Below are positions 28,026 to 37,051 of a stretch of 64,000 nucleotides of DNA, piece by piece; position 1 is the stretch's first letter, and each line of letters opens with the position of its first letter. The notes under the pieces are model-generated. The model was not told where the DNA came from. It did no database searches and was given only the letters and a program-made list of their open reading frames with translations. The position numbers were made by a program, and so were the translations under genes. The stretch comes from Paenibacillus sp. USDA918EY (lineage in GTDB: Bacteria > Bacillota > Bacilli > Paenibacillales > Paenibacillaceae): the NCBI RefSeq assembly GCF_009870825.1, contig NZ_WTWY01000008.1, positions 186,001 through 250,000 on the forward strand. Reading direction: 5' to 3'.

Positions 28026-28754
28026 ATGTCACAGCGATTGCTGGTTATCGAAGACGAACCGACTCTCGCCAGATTGCTGTCCTACAATCTGACGCAGGAA
28101 GGTTACGAAGTCACCATCTCGGATCACGGAACAACCGGCTTCGAGCGGGCGGTTCAAGAACCGTTTGATTTGATCGTGCTTGATTTGATGCTGCCGGGAA
28201 TGAACGGGTTCGACATTCTGGGCAAGCTGCGCGGAAAAGGCATTGCGACGCCGGTCATCATTTTGACGGCCAAAAACGCCGAGGAGGAAGTCGTTCAAGG
28301 CCTGAAGCTTGGCGCCGACGATTACATCACCAAACCGTTTGGCGTATCCGAGCTGCTGGCCAGGGTTGCGACGGTGCTGCGCCGCGTATCGGGGGTAAAG
28401 GAGGAAGCCGCTCCGCAAACCTCGGATTCGGCCATCCGCCTCGGCAAGCTGGAAATTTTCCCCGAGAAATACGAAGTGTTGCTTGGCGGCACCAGCATCA
28501 GCCTAAGGCCGAAGGAATTCGAGGTTCTGCTGTATCTCGCGCGCAAGCCGGGCGTCGTGCTGACGAGGGACGATTTGATGAATGCCGTTTGGGGCTTCGA
28601 TTATATCGGCGGGCAGCGTACGGTGGACGTCCATGTCAGCTCGCTCCGCAAAAAATTGGAGCTGGATCCCGAATCCGTGCACATCGATTCCATCCGCGGC
28701 GTCGGATACAAACTTGTGATCAACAAAGGAAGCGCTCATCATCAACCATCATGA
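28026..28754 (+). CDS. phoP: phosphate response regulator PhoP (OmpR family)
   Basis: A 242-residue response regulator. The receiver domain has acidic pocket ED(9-10), phosphoacceptor Asp53 in IVLDLMLPGMNG, Thr in ILTAK and Lys in ITKPF. A winged helix follows from about residue 140 (SLRPKEFEVLLYLARKPG; VDVHVSSLRKKLE; IRGVGYKL). The ATG at 28026 is chosen because the preceding 36 in-frame codons lie across the promoter. PhoP activates phosphate-starvation genes in Bacillus. Here it follows phoR after 132 bp. Confidence 0.9.
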   Translation: MSQRLLVIEDEPTLARLLSYNLTQEGYEVTISDHGTTGFERAVQEPFDLIVLDLMLPGMNGFDILGKLRGKGIATPVIILTAKNAEEEVVQGLKLGADDYITKPFGVSELLARVATVLRRVSGVKEEAAPQTSDSAIRLGKLEIFPEKYEVLLGGTSISLRPKEFEVLLYLARKPGVVLTRDDLMNAVWGFDYIGGQRTVDVHVSSLRKKLELDPESVHIDSIRGVGYKLVINKGSAHHQPS

Positions 28755-28878
28755 TGAGGGCTTTTTTTGTTGCCATCGGAGTTCATGATTTTACAATCCC
28801 CGAATCGTTCCCGCATTCCCCGTTAATCTTTTGGGGTTATGATGCAGCTAAAAGAGCCGTATTTAGGGGGAGTCTGCC

Positions 28879-30069
28879 TTGAGCACGCTGCAAATGGAGA
28901 AAAAGAAAGAAAGCGATCTTCATTCGCCGGGGGACGGGAACAAACGGAACGACGGCGGTTTATCCGACAATCTTGCCGCAGCGCCGCCCGCATCCGCACA
29001 GTCGGAGAGAAGGCGCTCCGCCGCGGGATACCTGCGGAACGTACCCCTGCTGAAACCGGACGTCACCTGCAGGGAAGCCTTCGGCATGCTGAGGGAGCAG
29101 CCGCATCTTCCGTGCATCGTCATTTGCGGGGAGGAAATGCGGCCGGAGGGCCTGCTGATGAAGGAGGCGTTTTACCGGAGACTGACCGGCCGTTTTGCCG
29201 CCGATTTATATTTTGGCCGTCCGGTACAAGGGTTTTGCGAGAAGGAAATCCTCGTGGTGGACATCGACGACGACCCGGCCCAAATGATCCGCAGCGCGCT
29301 GGACCGGCCGGAATCGCGTTTTTACGACTGCGTGATCGTAACCGAAAACGGCCGGGTGAAAGGCGTATTGACGGTGCTCGATCTAATGAAAATCTCCGGT
29401 GAGCTGCAGGAGGATGCGGAGGCGCTCCGCAAGCATACCGTCATCGAAAACTACGGGCATGTAAGCGGCATGGAGCAATCGCTGGCCGAAGTGGAGGATG
29501 CGGCGAACCTTACGTTAACCGAATGCCTAAGGATGAAGGCATGGACGGCGGAAGGAAGGCTGAAGCTGAACGAGGCGGGCGAATCGTATGCCGAGGCCGT
29601 TGAACTCATGAATCGGAACCAGGAGCAAGCGGAGCGCCTGATCGAGCATGCAGGCAAAATTTCCGCATTGACAAAAGGCATCGCCGATCTGGCGGACCAA
29701 AGCGGGCTGCTGGCGATCAACGCCTCGATCGAAGCCGCCCATGCAGGCAGCCAGGGCCGGGGATTCCAAATCGTTGCGGCCGAGGTAAGGTCGCTGGCTT
29801 CGCAAACCCGAAAGCTGGCCGCGGACATATCGAAGCTGCTCGACGGCATCAGCCATTTGGCCGGAGAGACCGGTACGCTCACCGCTTCGGGCGTCCGGCG
29901 GATCGAGGCCGGGGCCGCGCAGTTGACGGAGGGAAGCCGCATGTTCGGTGAGCTGGAGCAGGCCGTGGGGGAAGTGGAGAAGACGGGGCAATCGGTTTAC
30001 CGGCTGGCCCGGGACACCGCCAAGCAGGCATTAAGCGTGAAACAAGATTTGAAGCGAAGCTTGAACTGA
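28879..30069 (+). CDS. soluble CBS-domain/chemoreceptor-like signalling protein
   Basis: A 396-residue protein without membrane helices. A polar N-terminus (1-48) is followed by a CBS-pair-like region at about 50-175 (VPLLKPDVTCREAFGMLREQ ... CVIVTENGRVKGVLTVLDLM) and a helical chemoreceptor signalling domain at 210-390. The hairpin tip segment is ADQSGLLAINASIEAAHAGS, followed by QGRGFQIVAAEVRSLA (residues 272-308), close to the methyl-accepting consensus. Start TTG at 28879 follows GGGGGAG. It lies between phoP and pstB. Such cytoplasmic receptors can join CheA/CheW arrays; a link of phosphate or nucleotide status to motility is inference. Confidence 0.85.
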   Translation: MSTLQMEKKKESDLHSPGDGNKRNDGGLSDNLAAAPPASAQSERRRSAAGYLRNVPLLKPDVTCREAFGMLREQPHLPCIVICGEEMRPEGLLMKEAFYRRLTGRFAADLYFGRPVQGFCEKEILVVDIDDDPAQMIRSALDRPESRFYDCVIVTENGRVKGVLTVLDLMKISGELQEDAEALRKHTVIENYGHVSGMEQSLAEVEDAANLTLTECLRMKAWTAEGRLKLNEAGESYAEAVELMNRNQEQAERLIEHAGKISALTKGIADLADQSGLLAINASIEAAHAGSQGRGFQIVAAEVRSLASQTRKLAADISKLLDGISHLAGETGTLTASGVRRIEAGAAQLTEGSRMFGELEQAVGEVEKTGQSVYRLARDTAKQALSVKQDLKRSLN

Positions 30070-30114
30070 GACCGGAGACCGCAGACTGGAACCCGGAAAC
30101 CGGAAACCTTCGAT

Positions 30115-30173
30115 TTTACATTTTACACTGCGTTTACAATTGAGGCGTACAGCTTTTACATATCGGTTATACA
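30115..30173 (+). promoter_or_regulatory. PhoP-box array and promoter of pstB-phoU
   Basis: TTTACA occurs at 30115, 30122, 30133 and 30155. The last three fall on an 11-bp grid (30122, 30133, 30144 degenerate, 30155), as expected for PhoP dimers binding direct repeats. TATACA at 30168-30173 is the likely -10. This is the best regulatory evidence that the downstream genes belong to the Pho regulon. Confidence 0.7.
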
Positions 30174-30262
30174 ATGAAATGGAGTTGCAGGTCCAAGACA
30201 GGTCCAAACGACTGATAAAACGTACAGGATATCCCAATGAACGAAGGAGACCTGAGTCGCAC

Positions 30263-31018
30263 ATGGAAAACATTATCGAAATCGAAGATTTGAATTTATA
30301 TTACGAACAGTTTCATGCGTTAAAAAATATAAACCTGGACATTCCCCAAAATACCGTCACCGCATTGATCGGCCCGTCCGGCTGCGGCAAATCGACGCTG
30401 CTGCGGACGCTGAACCGGATGAACGACATGATTACCGGGACGCGGATCGAGGGCTCCATCAAAATCGGCGGCATCGGCATTTACGGCAAAGATGTATATG
30501 TGGAGGAACTGCGCAAGCGGGTCGGCATGGTGTTTCAGCAGCCGAACCCGTTCCCGAAGTCGATTTACGACAACGTTGCTTACGGTCCGCGCCTCCACGG
30601 CATCCGCAGCAAAAGCGCGCTGGACGGCATCGTGGAGGAAAGCTTGCGCCAGGCCGCGCTGTGGGAAGAAGTCAAAGATTATTTGAAGCGTTCCGCGCTC
30701 AGCTTGTCCGGCGGCCAGCAGCAGCGCCTTTGCATCGCCCGCGCCCTGGCGGTCAGCCCCGATATTCTGCTGATGGACGAAGCCACGTCCGCGCTCGACC
30801 CGATTTCGACCTTGAAGATCGAAGAGCTGGTGCAGGAACTGAAAGAAAAATACACCATCGTCATGGTCACGCATAATATGCACCAGGCTGCCCGCGTATC
30901 CGGGCGAACCGTCTTTTTCCTGAACGGGGAAGTCGTCGAAGCGGACGATACGAAAACGCTGTTCAGCAATCCGCGGGATGCGAGAACGGAAGATTATATC
31001 TCCGGGCGTTTCGGCTGA
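30263..31018 (+). CDS. pstB: phosphate ABC transporter ATP-binding protein PstB
   Basis: A 251-residue ABC ATPase. Walker A is GPSGCGKST (residues 37-45), followed by the PstB-specific LNRMNDM, Q-loop FQQPNPFPKSIYDNVAYGPRLHG, signature LSGGQQQRLCIARAL, Walker B ILLMDEATSALDP and switch VTHNMHQAARVSG. It powers high-affinity phosphate uptake with PstS, PstC and PstA, none of which is in this window. The ATG at 30263 (MENIIEIEDL) is preferred over an in-frame start inside the promoter. phoU follows after 45 bp. Confidence 0.93.
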   Translation: MENIIEIEDLNLYYEQFHALKNINLDIPQNTVTALIGPSGCGKSTLLRTLNRMNDMITGTRIEGSIKIGGIGIYGKDVYVEELRKRVGMVFQQPNPFPKSIYDNVAYGPRLHGIRSKSALDGIVEESLRQAALWEEVKDYLKRSALSLSGGQQQRLCIARALAVSPDILLMDEATSALDPISTLKIEELVQELKEKYTIVMVTHNMHQAARVSGRTVFFLNGEVVEADDTKTLFSNPRDARTEDYISGRFG

Positions 31019-31063
31019 TATAAAGGGGAAACAAAACATATTATATAGGGGGAAACATCGGCC

Positions 31064-31723
31064 ATGATTCGGAGAAAAGAATTGGATCAGGATCTGGACC
31101 AGCTGCGTTCGCTGCTTGTCCGGATGGGGGAGCATGTCGTTGACGCGCTTGATGGAGCGGTCACAAGCTTGAAGACGCAGGATTGCGAAAAAGCGCAGGA
31201 AATCGTGCAGGCGGATGCGCTGCTGAACCAAATGGAAGAGGAGATTATGGATATCGGGTCGCGCCTTATCGTCACCCAACAGCCCGTTGCCAAAGATCTC
31301 CGCAGAATACTGGTTGCCTTTAAAATCTCCAGCGATCTCGAGCGGATGGGCGATCTGGCGTTGGACGTGGCGAAGGTAACGCTGCGCCTGCAGGGCGAGA
31401 AGCTCATCAAACCGCTGATCGACATTCCGCAAATGGCGGAAATCGTAAAGGTTATGATCGAAGAAGCCATTACGTCTTATTTGAACGAAAATACCGATTT
31501 GGCCTACAAAATGGCGCAGGACGACGACCAGGTCGATCTGCTGTACAGCCGCATTTTAACGGAATTATACGATCATATGCGGGTAAACCCGGATTCGCTG
31601 TCGCAAGCTTTATCGTTGACGCTGGTCGGCCGTTATATCGAACGGATCGCGGACCATGCGACGAATATCGGGGAAAGCGCCGTCTATCTGGTAACGGGAA
31701 CACGTCCTGACCTGAACCGGTAG
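31064..31723 (+). CDS. phoU: phosphate transport regulator PhoU
   Basis: A 219-residue protein made of two three-helix bundles with the repeated PhoU motif: DLRRILVAFKISSDLERMGDLALDVAKV in the first and LVGRYIERIADHATNIGESAVYLVTG in the second, each carrying the metal-binding E/D-x-x-x-D pattern. PhoU relays the state of the Pst transporter to PhoR in many bacteria. Cotranscribed with pstB. The PhoU-PhoR-PstB set is present here without the rest of the transporter. Confidence 0.93.
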   Translation: MIRRKELDQDLDQLRSLLVRMGEHVVDALDGAVTSLKTQDCEKAQEIVQADALLNQMEEEIMDIGSRLIVTQQPVAKDLRRILVAFKISSDLERMGDLALDVAKVTLRLQGEKLIKPLIDIPQMAEIVKVMIEEAITSYLNENTDLAYKMAQDDDQVDLLYSRILTELYDHMRVNPDSLSQALSLTLVGRYIERIADHATNIGESAVYLVTGTRPDLNR

Positions 31724-32025
31724 AACCAGCGAAACAACGGTATTTATGACATATTTGGCCAAACTTGGCCAGCGGGTTTGGAATGGATGAAAACATCGGA
31801 AATTTTTCCGGTGTTTTTCTATTTATAACCCCGATTTTTTTCTCGAATACAAGGTCATGTGTTAAGATATGAGAAGGCATAGTTTAAAAGAAACCGCACT
31901 CTCATATCGCAAGAAAACAACGCATGGGATATTTCCGCTTCAATGCGGTACGTCTTCATTGAGATACATCGGATGAATGTTTTTCTTTTGACGGATAAAG
32001 GAAGTTGAAAAAGGGAAGGTGCTGT
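31724..32025. other. phoU-polA intergenic region, 302 bp
   Basis: It holds the phoU terminator (31793-31818) and leader DNA for polA. No small reading frame with a ribosome-binding site, RNA gene or clear promoter was recognised. Confidence 0.5.
31793..31818 (+). terminator. intrinsic terminator after phoU
   Basis: ACATCGGA pairs with TCCGGTGT (one G-T pair), followed by a T-run. Confidence 0.7.
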
Positions 32026-34692
32026 ATGAGCAAACTGATTCTGATTGACGGGAACAGTATCATTTACCGGGCATTTTTTGCGATGCCCCCGCTGACGAAC
32101 ACCAAGGGACTGCACACCAATGCAGTATACGGCTTTACGAATATGCTGCTGCGCCTGATCGAAGACCATAAGCCGACGCATATGATGGTGGCCTTCGACG
32201 CCGGCAAAGTGACGTTTCGCCATGAAGGATACCAGGAATACAAGGGCGGCCGGGAAAAGACGCCTCCGGAGCTGTCCGAACAGTTTCCGCTGCTGAAGGA
32301 GCTGCTGCACGGATTCGGCATTTCCCAATTCGAGCTTGAAGGTTACGAAGCGGACGATATTATCGGTACCGTGTCGCGGATTGCGGAGGAAGCGGGACAT
32401 CAAATTCTCGTCGTGACCGGAGATAAAGATATGCTGCAGCTTGCATCGGATCACGTTCAAGTCGGACTGACGCGGAAGGGCGTAACGGAAATCGAGACGT
32501 ATTCGCCAGAACAGATCCAGGAAAGATACGGCTTGACGCCGCTGCAAATCATTGACCTGAAAGGCCTGATGGGCGACGCTTCCGACAACATTCCCGGCAT
32601 TCCGGGCGTAGGGGAAAAAACGGCGCTCAAGCTGCTGCATCAGTTCGGCTCGGTGGAGGAAGTGCTGTCCAATACCGGCGAGCTGAAAGGCAAGATGAAA
32701 GAAAAAATCGAGACGCACGCGGACGATGCCGTCCTGAGCAAAAAGCTGGCGACGATTTACCGCGAAGTGCCGCTGGACAAGTCTTTCGACGACATGATCT
32801 TCGACGGATTAAAGGAAGAAAGCGCCGGTCCCGCGCTGGCGAAACTCGAGTTTAAATCGCTGCTCGAACGTTTGTCCTTTAAAGGGGACGGCAGCGTCAC
32901 CGATACTTCCGGCGAACCTCAAGCTCCGGCCAAGGAATTGAAGGTCGAGGTGTTGACCGAGGACCGGATCGCTGAATTAAACGAGGCCCTTGGTTCCATC
33001 GAAGCGCTGCATGTGGAAACAAGCGGGGAAAATCCCCATCACGCCGAGGTGATCGGCGCGGTCTTCTCCGGCTCGGAGCGGCATTTCTACGTATCGTTTG
33101 AAGTGTTGAAATCCGAATCGGCGGAGCCGCTGCGGGCATGGCTGGCGGATGCCGGCATTCCTAAACGCGGGTACGATCTGCACCGGACGGATCTGGCCTT
33201 GCACTGGAAAGGCATCGCCTTTGCCGGGGCATCGTTTGACGTGCAGCTGGCGGCTTATCTTCTCGACCCGACCGAATCCAATCAGAGCCTTCATGCCCTT
33301 GCCGCCAAATACGGGCTGCAGCAGCTGGCGTCCGACGAGGACGTGTTCGGAAAAGGAGCGAAATACAAGGTGCCTGAGACGGAGGTGCTGAGCAAGCATC
33401 TTGCCGCCAAGGGAGCGGCGATTTTGGACTTGATTCCGCTGCAGGAAAAAGAGCTGGAAGGAAACGAAATGGCGTCGCTGTTCCATGATCTCGAGATGCC
33501 GCTGTCGCGTATTTTGGCGGATATGGAAAAACAGGGCATTTCCGTGAACAAGGACGATTTGATCGAGCTCGGCAAGGAATTCGAGGCTCAGATCGACGAA
33601 CTCGTCAAAAACATTTATGAAATCGCAGGCACCGAATTCAACCTGAATTCGCCGAAGCAGCTGGGCGAGATTTTGTTCGTGAAGCTCGGGCTGCCGGTCA
33701 TCAAAAAAACGAAAACCGGGTATTCCACCGATGCCGAGGTGCTTGAAAAGCTTGCGCCTTACCATGATATCGTGCGCTTCATCCTGCAATACCGGACCAT
33801 CGCGAAGCTGCAATCCACCTACGTCGAAGGCCTCCTGAAGGAGGTTTCGCCGGAAACGGGCAAGGTCCACACCTATTACCGCCAAAACATCGCGGCGACG
33901 GGCCGCCTCAGCAGCCAATTCCCGAACCTGCAAAACATCCCGATCCGGCTTGAGGAAGGGCGGAAAATCCGGAAGGTGTTCGTGCCGTCCGAGCCGGGCT
34001 GGTATATCCTTGCGGCGGACTACTCGCAAATCGAGCTGCGCGTCCTTGCGCACATTTCGGACGACGAGGGCCTGAAGGAAGCGTTCCTGCATGACATGGA
34101 CATTCATACGAAAACGGCGATGGACGTGTTTGGCGTCCAAGCGGATGAAGTCGATGCCAATATGCGCCGATCGGCCAAAGCCGTCAATTTCGGCATCGTG
34201 TACGGCATCAGCGATTACGGCTTGTCCCAAAACTTGAACATCACCCGGAAGGAAGCCGCGCGCTTCATCGACCAATATTTCGATGCGTTCAGCGGCGTCC
34301 GCCGATATATGGATGAAATCGTGCGGGATGCGAAGCGTGACGGGTACGTAAAAACGCTGCTTGAGAGAAGACGGTATCTGCCGGAAATCAATGCGAGCAA
34401 TTTCAATCTGCGTTCCTTCGCGGAGCGGACCGCGATGAATACCCCGATCCAGGGAACCGCGGCGGATATCATCAAGCTGGCCATGGTGCACATGGACGCC
34501 GCTTTGGCGGAGAAAAAGCTGAAAAGCCGCATGCTGCTGCAGGTCCATGACGAACTTGTATTCGAAGTGCCTGAAGACGAACTGGAACTTATGAAAAAGC
34601 TCGTGCCTGAGACGATGGAAAAAGCGCTGAAGCTGTCCGTGCCGCTGAAAGCGGAAGTCAGCTATGGTATGAACTGGTACGAGGCGAAATAA
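32026..34692 (+). CDS. polA: DNA polymerase I
   Basis: An 888-residue family A polymerase. Residues 1-290 are the 5'-3' exonuclease/FEN domain (LILIDGNSIIYRAFFA, EADDIIGTVSR, GLMGDASDNIPGIPGVGEKTA). About 310-480 is the 3'-5' exonuclease fold, but the catalytic D-x-E is replaced (LHVETSGENPHH), so proofreading is probably lost, as in Bacillus. The polymerase has DYSQIELRVLAHIS near 664, RRSAKAVNFGIVYGIS near 710 and LLQVHDELVFEVP near 845. The ATG at 32026 follows GGGAAGGTG. In B. subtilis polA also follows the pho genes. Confidence 0.97.
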   Translation: MSKLILIDGNSIIYRAFFAMPPLTNTKGLHTNAVYGFTNMLLRLIEDHKPTHMMVAFDAGKVTFRHEGYQEYKGGREKTPPELSEQFPLLKELLHGFGISQFELEGYEADDIIGTVSRIAEEAGHQILVVTGDKDMLQLASDHVQVGLTRKGVTEIETYSPEQIQERYGLTPLQIIDLKGLMGDASDNIPGIPGVGEKTALKLLHQFGSVEEVLSNTGELKGKMKEKIETHADDAVLSKKLATIYREVPLDKSFDDMIFDGLKEESAGPALAKLEFKSLLERLSFKGDGSVTDTSGEPQAPAKELKVEVLTEDRIAELNEALGSIEALHVETSGENPHHAEVIGAVFSGSERHFYVSFEVLKSESAEPLRAWLADAGIPKRGYDLHRTDLALHWKGIAFAGASFDVQLAAYLLDPTESNQSLHALAAKYGLQQLASDEDVFGKGAKYKVPETEVLSKHLAAKGAAILDLIPLQEKELEGNEMASLFHDLEMPLSRILADMEKQGISVNKDDLIELGKEFEAQIDELVKNIYEIAGTEFNLNSPKQLGEILFVKLGLPVIKKTKTGYSTDAEVLEKLAPYHDIVRFILQYRTIAKLQSTYVEGLLKEVSPETGKVHTYYRQNIAATGRLSSQFPNLQNIPIRLEEGRKIRKVFVPSEPGWYILAADYSQIELRVLAHISDDEGLKEAFLHDMDIHTKTAMDVFGVQADEVDANMRRSAKAVNFGIVYGISDYGLSQNLNITRKEAARFIDQYFDAFSGVRRYMDEIVRDAKRDGYVKTLLERRRYLPEINASNFNLRSFAERTAMNTPIQGTAADIIKLAMVHMDAALAEKKLKSRMLLQVHDELVFEVPEDELELMKKLVPETMEKALKLSVPLKAEVSYGMNWYEAK

Positions 34693-34694
34693 TG

Positions 34695-34727
34695 CCCCAT
34701 AACGGACGCATATCCGTTATAATGGGG
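34695..34727. repeat. inverted repeat between polA and mutM containing a TATAAT
   Basis: CCCCATAACGGA and TCCGTTATAATGGGG form an imperfect hairpin with a small bulge in the 52-bp gap. It has no T-run, so it is a poor terminator. The right arm contains TATAAT, so it could be an RNA processing or attenuation structure or part of an internal promoter. Confidence 0.5.
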
Positions 34728-34743
34728 TTGAGGTGAAGACATC

Positions 34744-35574
34744 ATGCCGGAATTGCCGGAGGTTGAAACAGTCAAAAGAACGTTGAATCAATTGGTCAAA
34801 GGCAAGGTCATTGACCGCGTTACCGTAAATTTGGCGCGCATTATCCAGCGCCCTGACGATATAGATCAGTTTGCTTTCATGCTGGCGGGACATACGATTC
34901 AAGGCGTAGAGCGCCGCGGCAAATTTTTGCGGATATTGCTGGACGGGCTGGTCCTGGTTTCCCATCTTCGGATGGAGGGACGGTACGGGGTGTATGCAAG
35001 CTCGGATCCCGTTGAGAAGCACACGCATGTCATCTTCCATTTTAACGACGGAACCGAGCTTCGCTACAAGGACGTGCGCCAGTTCGGAACGATGCATTTG
35101 TTCAAGCCCGGGGAAGAGTTTCATTCTCCCCCGCTGAACAAGCTGGGCCTCGAGCCGCTCGATCCCGAGTTCACCGTCGATAAATTCAAGGAAGCTTTAC
35201 GAGGCAAAACCTCGAAAATCAAGGCGGTGCTGCTGAACCAGGCATACGTCGTCGGCATCGGGAATATTTATGTGGATGAGTCCCTGTTCAGGGTCGGCAT
35301 CCACCCCGAGCAGCCGGCCAACACGCTGACGGACGAGCAGTTTCGCGACTTGCATCAGGCCGTCGTGGCGACGCTGTCGGAAGCGGTCGAGGTTGGCGGC
35401 TCCTCTATCAAGTCCTATGTGAACGGACAAGGAGAGATGGGGATGTTCCAGCATCAGCTGAAAATATACGGGCGCCAAAACGAGCCGTGCGTCGCTTGCG
35501 GAACGCCGATCGAAAAAACGGTCGTCGGCGGCCGCGGCACGCATTACTGCCCGAATTGCCAAACCCTGGATTAA
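34744..35574 (+). CDS. mutM: formamidopyrimidine-DNA glycosylase
   Basis: A 276-residue Fpg. The mature N-terminus PELPEVETV provides the catalytic Pro and Glu; the helix-two-turn-helix region is LLNQAYVVGIGNIYVDESLF, and the C-terminal zinc finger is CVACGTPIEKTVVGGRGTHYCPNCQ with four cysteines. It excises 8-oxoguanine and FapyG and nicks the strand. Starts 51 bp after polA, keeping the Bacillus polA-fpg pairing, and both act in base excision repair. Confidence 0.96.
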   Translation: MPELPEVETVKRTLNQLVKGKVIDRVTVNLARIIQRPDDIDQFAFMLAGHTIQGVERRGKFLRILLDGLVLVSHLRMEGRYGVYASSDPVEKHTHVIFHFNDGTELRYKDVRQFGTMHLFKPGEEFHSPPLNKLGLEPLDPEFTVDKFKEALRGKTSKIKAVLLNQAYVVGIGNIYVDESLFRVGIHPEQPANTLTDEQFRDLHQAVVATLSEAVEVGGSSIKSYVNGQGEMGMFQHQLKIYGRQNEPCVACGTPIEKTVVGGRGTHYCPNCQTLD

Positions 35575-35725
35575 AAAAACTTAGGCGTGCACCCGTTGCA
35601 TGTCTCTCCCATATACTGAGACCGTAGTGGACTTCAGGCAAAACGGAAAACTCGAGAACCCGATTCCTTGCTGCAATGCCTTCGGGTTCCGAATGTCCGT
35701 TTCGACAAGGGGAGGGAAATCAGGG

Positions 35726-36442
35726 GTGCTCAGCCATGTCTTTTCGCTGCTCCTGCTTGCATTTGCATTAAGTTTGGACAGTTTCGGGGTCGGGATTACA
35801 TATGGGCTGAGGCAGATGAAAATCTCGCCGCTGTCCGTCGTAATCATTTCCGTTTGTTCCGGCGTCATTATTTATATATCGATGCAGGTTGGCGTGCTTT
35901 TGGCCCGGGTGGTGTCGCCGGATGCCGCATCGGCCGTCGGGGCCGTCATCTTGATTGTGATGGGTTCATGGTCGCTGATTCAGCTTTTGATTCAAAAGGA
36001 AAAAGGCCGGGACGACAAACATACGGCCAGCATTAAGGCTGCGGATCCAGGGAAGTCCGGCGAGGCGGTTTTGCTTGCGCCTGCCGGGGAAATGCCGGAG
36101 CAAACGGTGTTTTCGCTGGAAATCCGGAAGCTGGGCCTGGTCATCCGCATTTTGCGGACGCCGTCTTCGGCGGATATCGATAAATCGGGAAGCATCTCGG
36201 GATTTGAAGCGATGTGGCTTGGCATCGCGCTGTCGCTCGATGCATTCGGCGCCGGGCTCGGAGCCGCGCTGCTCGGATTTTCTCCCGTCTGGACCGCCCT
36301 CGTCATCGCATTGTTTAGCGGAACGTTTTTGGTGGTCGGCATGAAAACCGGGTTCAAGTTCGCGGCAAGATCATGGATGCGGCATTTTACCGCGCTTCCG
36401 GCGTTGTTATTGATCGCCATGGGAATAATAAAGCTGTTATGA
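35726..36442 (+). CDS. ytaF: sporulation membrane protein YtaF (MntP-like)
   Basis: A 238-residue membrane protein with six predicted helices in two related halves, each carrying ALSLDSFGVG (residue 12 onward) or ALSLDAFGAGLGAAL, the paired Asp motif of the MntP/YtaF manganese-exporter-like family. A polar loop of about 60 residues separates the halves. GTG at 35726 with GGGGAGGG upstream is the chosen start; an in-frame ATG at 35600 would add 42 residues unlike the family. It sits in the conserved mutM-ytaF-coaE string. Confidence 0.88.
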   Translation: MLSHVFSLLLLAFALSLDSFGVGITYGLRQMKISPLSVVIISVCSGVIIYISMQVGVLLARVVSPDAASAVGAVILIVMGSWSLIQLLIQKEKGRDDKHTASIKAADPGKSGEAVLLAPAGEMPEQTVFSLEIRKLGLVIRILRTPSSADIDKSGSISGFEAMWLGIALSLDAFGAGLGAALLGFSPVWTALVIALFSGTFLVVGMKTGFKFAARSWMRHFTALPALLLIAMGIIKLL

Positions 36443-36454
36443 GGTGGTTTGCAC

Positions 36455-37051
36455 ATGAATATCGGGTTAACCGGAGGTATTGCCACAGGAAAAAGCACCG
36501 TCTCTAGGCTCCTTGTCAACAAAGGGGCTCTGCTTGTCGATGCCGACGCGATCGCCCGGGAAGTCATGCTCCCGGGTCATCCCGTTTTGGCGGCGGTTGC
36601 CGAACATTTCGGACAAGCCGTGATGCTTGCGGACGGGACGCTTGACCGGAAAAAGCTCGGGGATATCGTCTTCCGCGACCCTTCCCAGCGCAAAGCTCTG
36701 AATGACATTACGCATCCGGCGATCCGGAAGGAGCTTCGCGAGCGGATGGACGTTTTGCAGCGGGAACATCCGGACAAGCTGGTGGTGGTGGATATTCCCC
36801 TTTTGTACGAATCGGAACTTGAACATTTGTTTGAACGGGTAATGGTCGTATACGCTCCCGAGCGGATTCAATTGGAGCGTTTGATGGAGCGGAACCGGTT
36901 CACGGCGGAGGAAGCGTCAGCGCGGATCCGGTCGCAAATGGACATCGAGGAAAAGAAGCGGAAGGCTGACATCGTCATCGACAACAGCGGGGACGTTGAA
37001 GAGACGGAGCGGCAAGTGGATCGGTTCTGGCTTCAAGCGGGATTGGCATGA
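36455..37051 (+). CDS. coaE: dephospho-CoA kinase
   Basis: A 198-residue P-loop kinase. Walker A is GLTGGIATGKSTVSRLL at the N-terminus, followed by VDADAIAREV, the substrate-lid region and VVVDIPLLYESELEHLFERVMVVYA. It catalyses the last step of coenzyme A synthesis. The ATG at 36455 follows GAGGTGG; a TTG two codons earlier is less likely. Its TGA overlaps the next ATG (ATGA). Confidence 0.95.
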   Translation: MNIGLTGGIATGKSTVSRLLVNKGALLVDADAIAREVMLPGHPVLAAVAEHFGQAVMLADGTLDRKKLGDIVFRDPSQRKALNDITHPAIRKELRERMDVLQREHPDKLVVVDIPLLYESELEHLFERVMVVYAPERIQLERLMERNRFTAEEASARIRSQMDIEEKKRKADIVIDNSGDVEETERQVDRFWLQAGLA

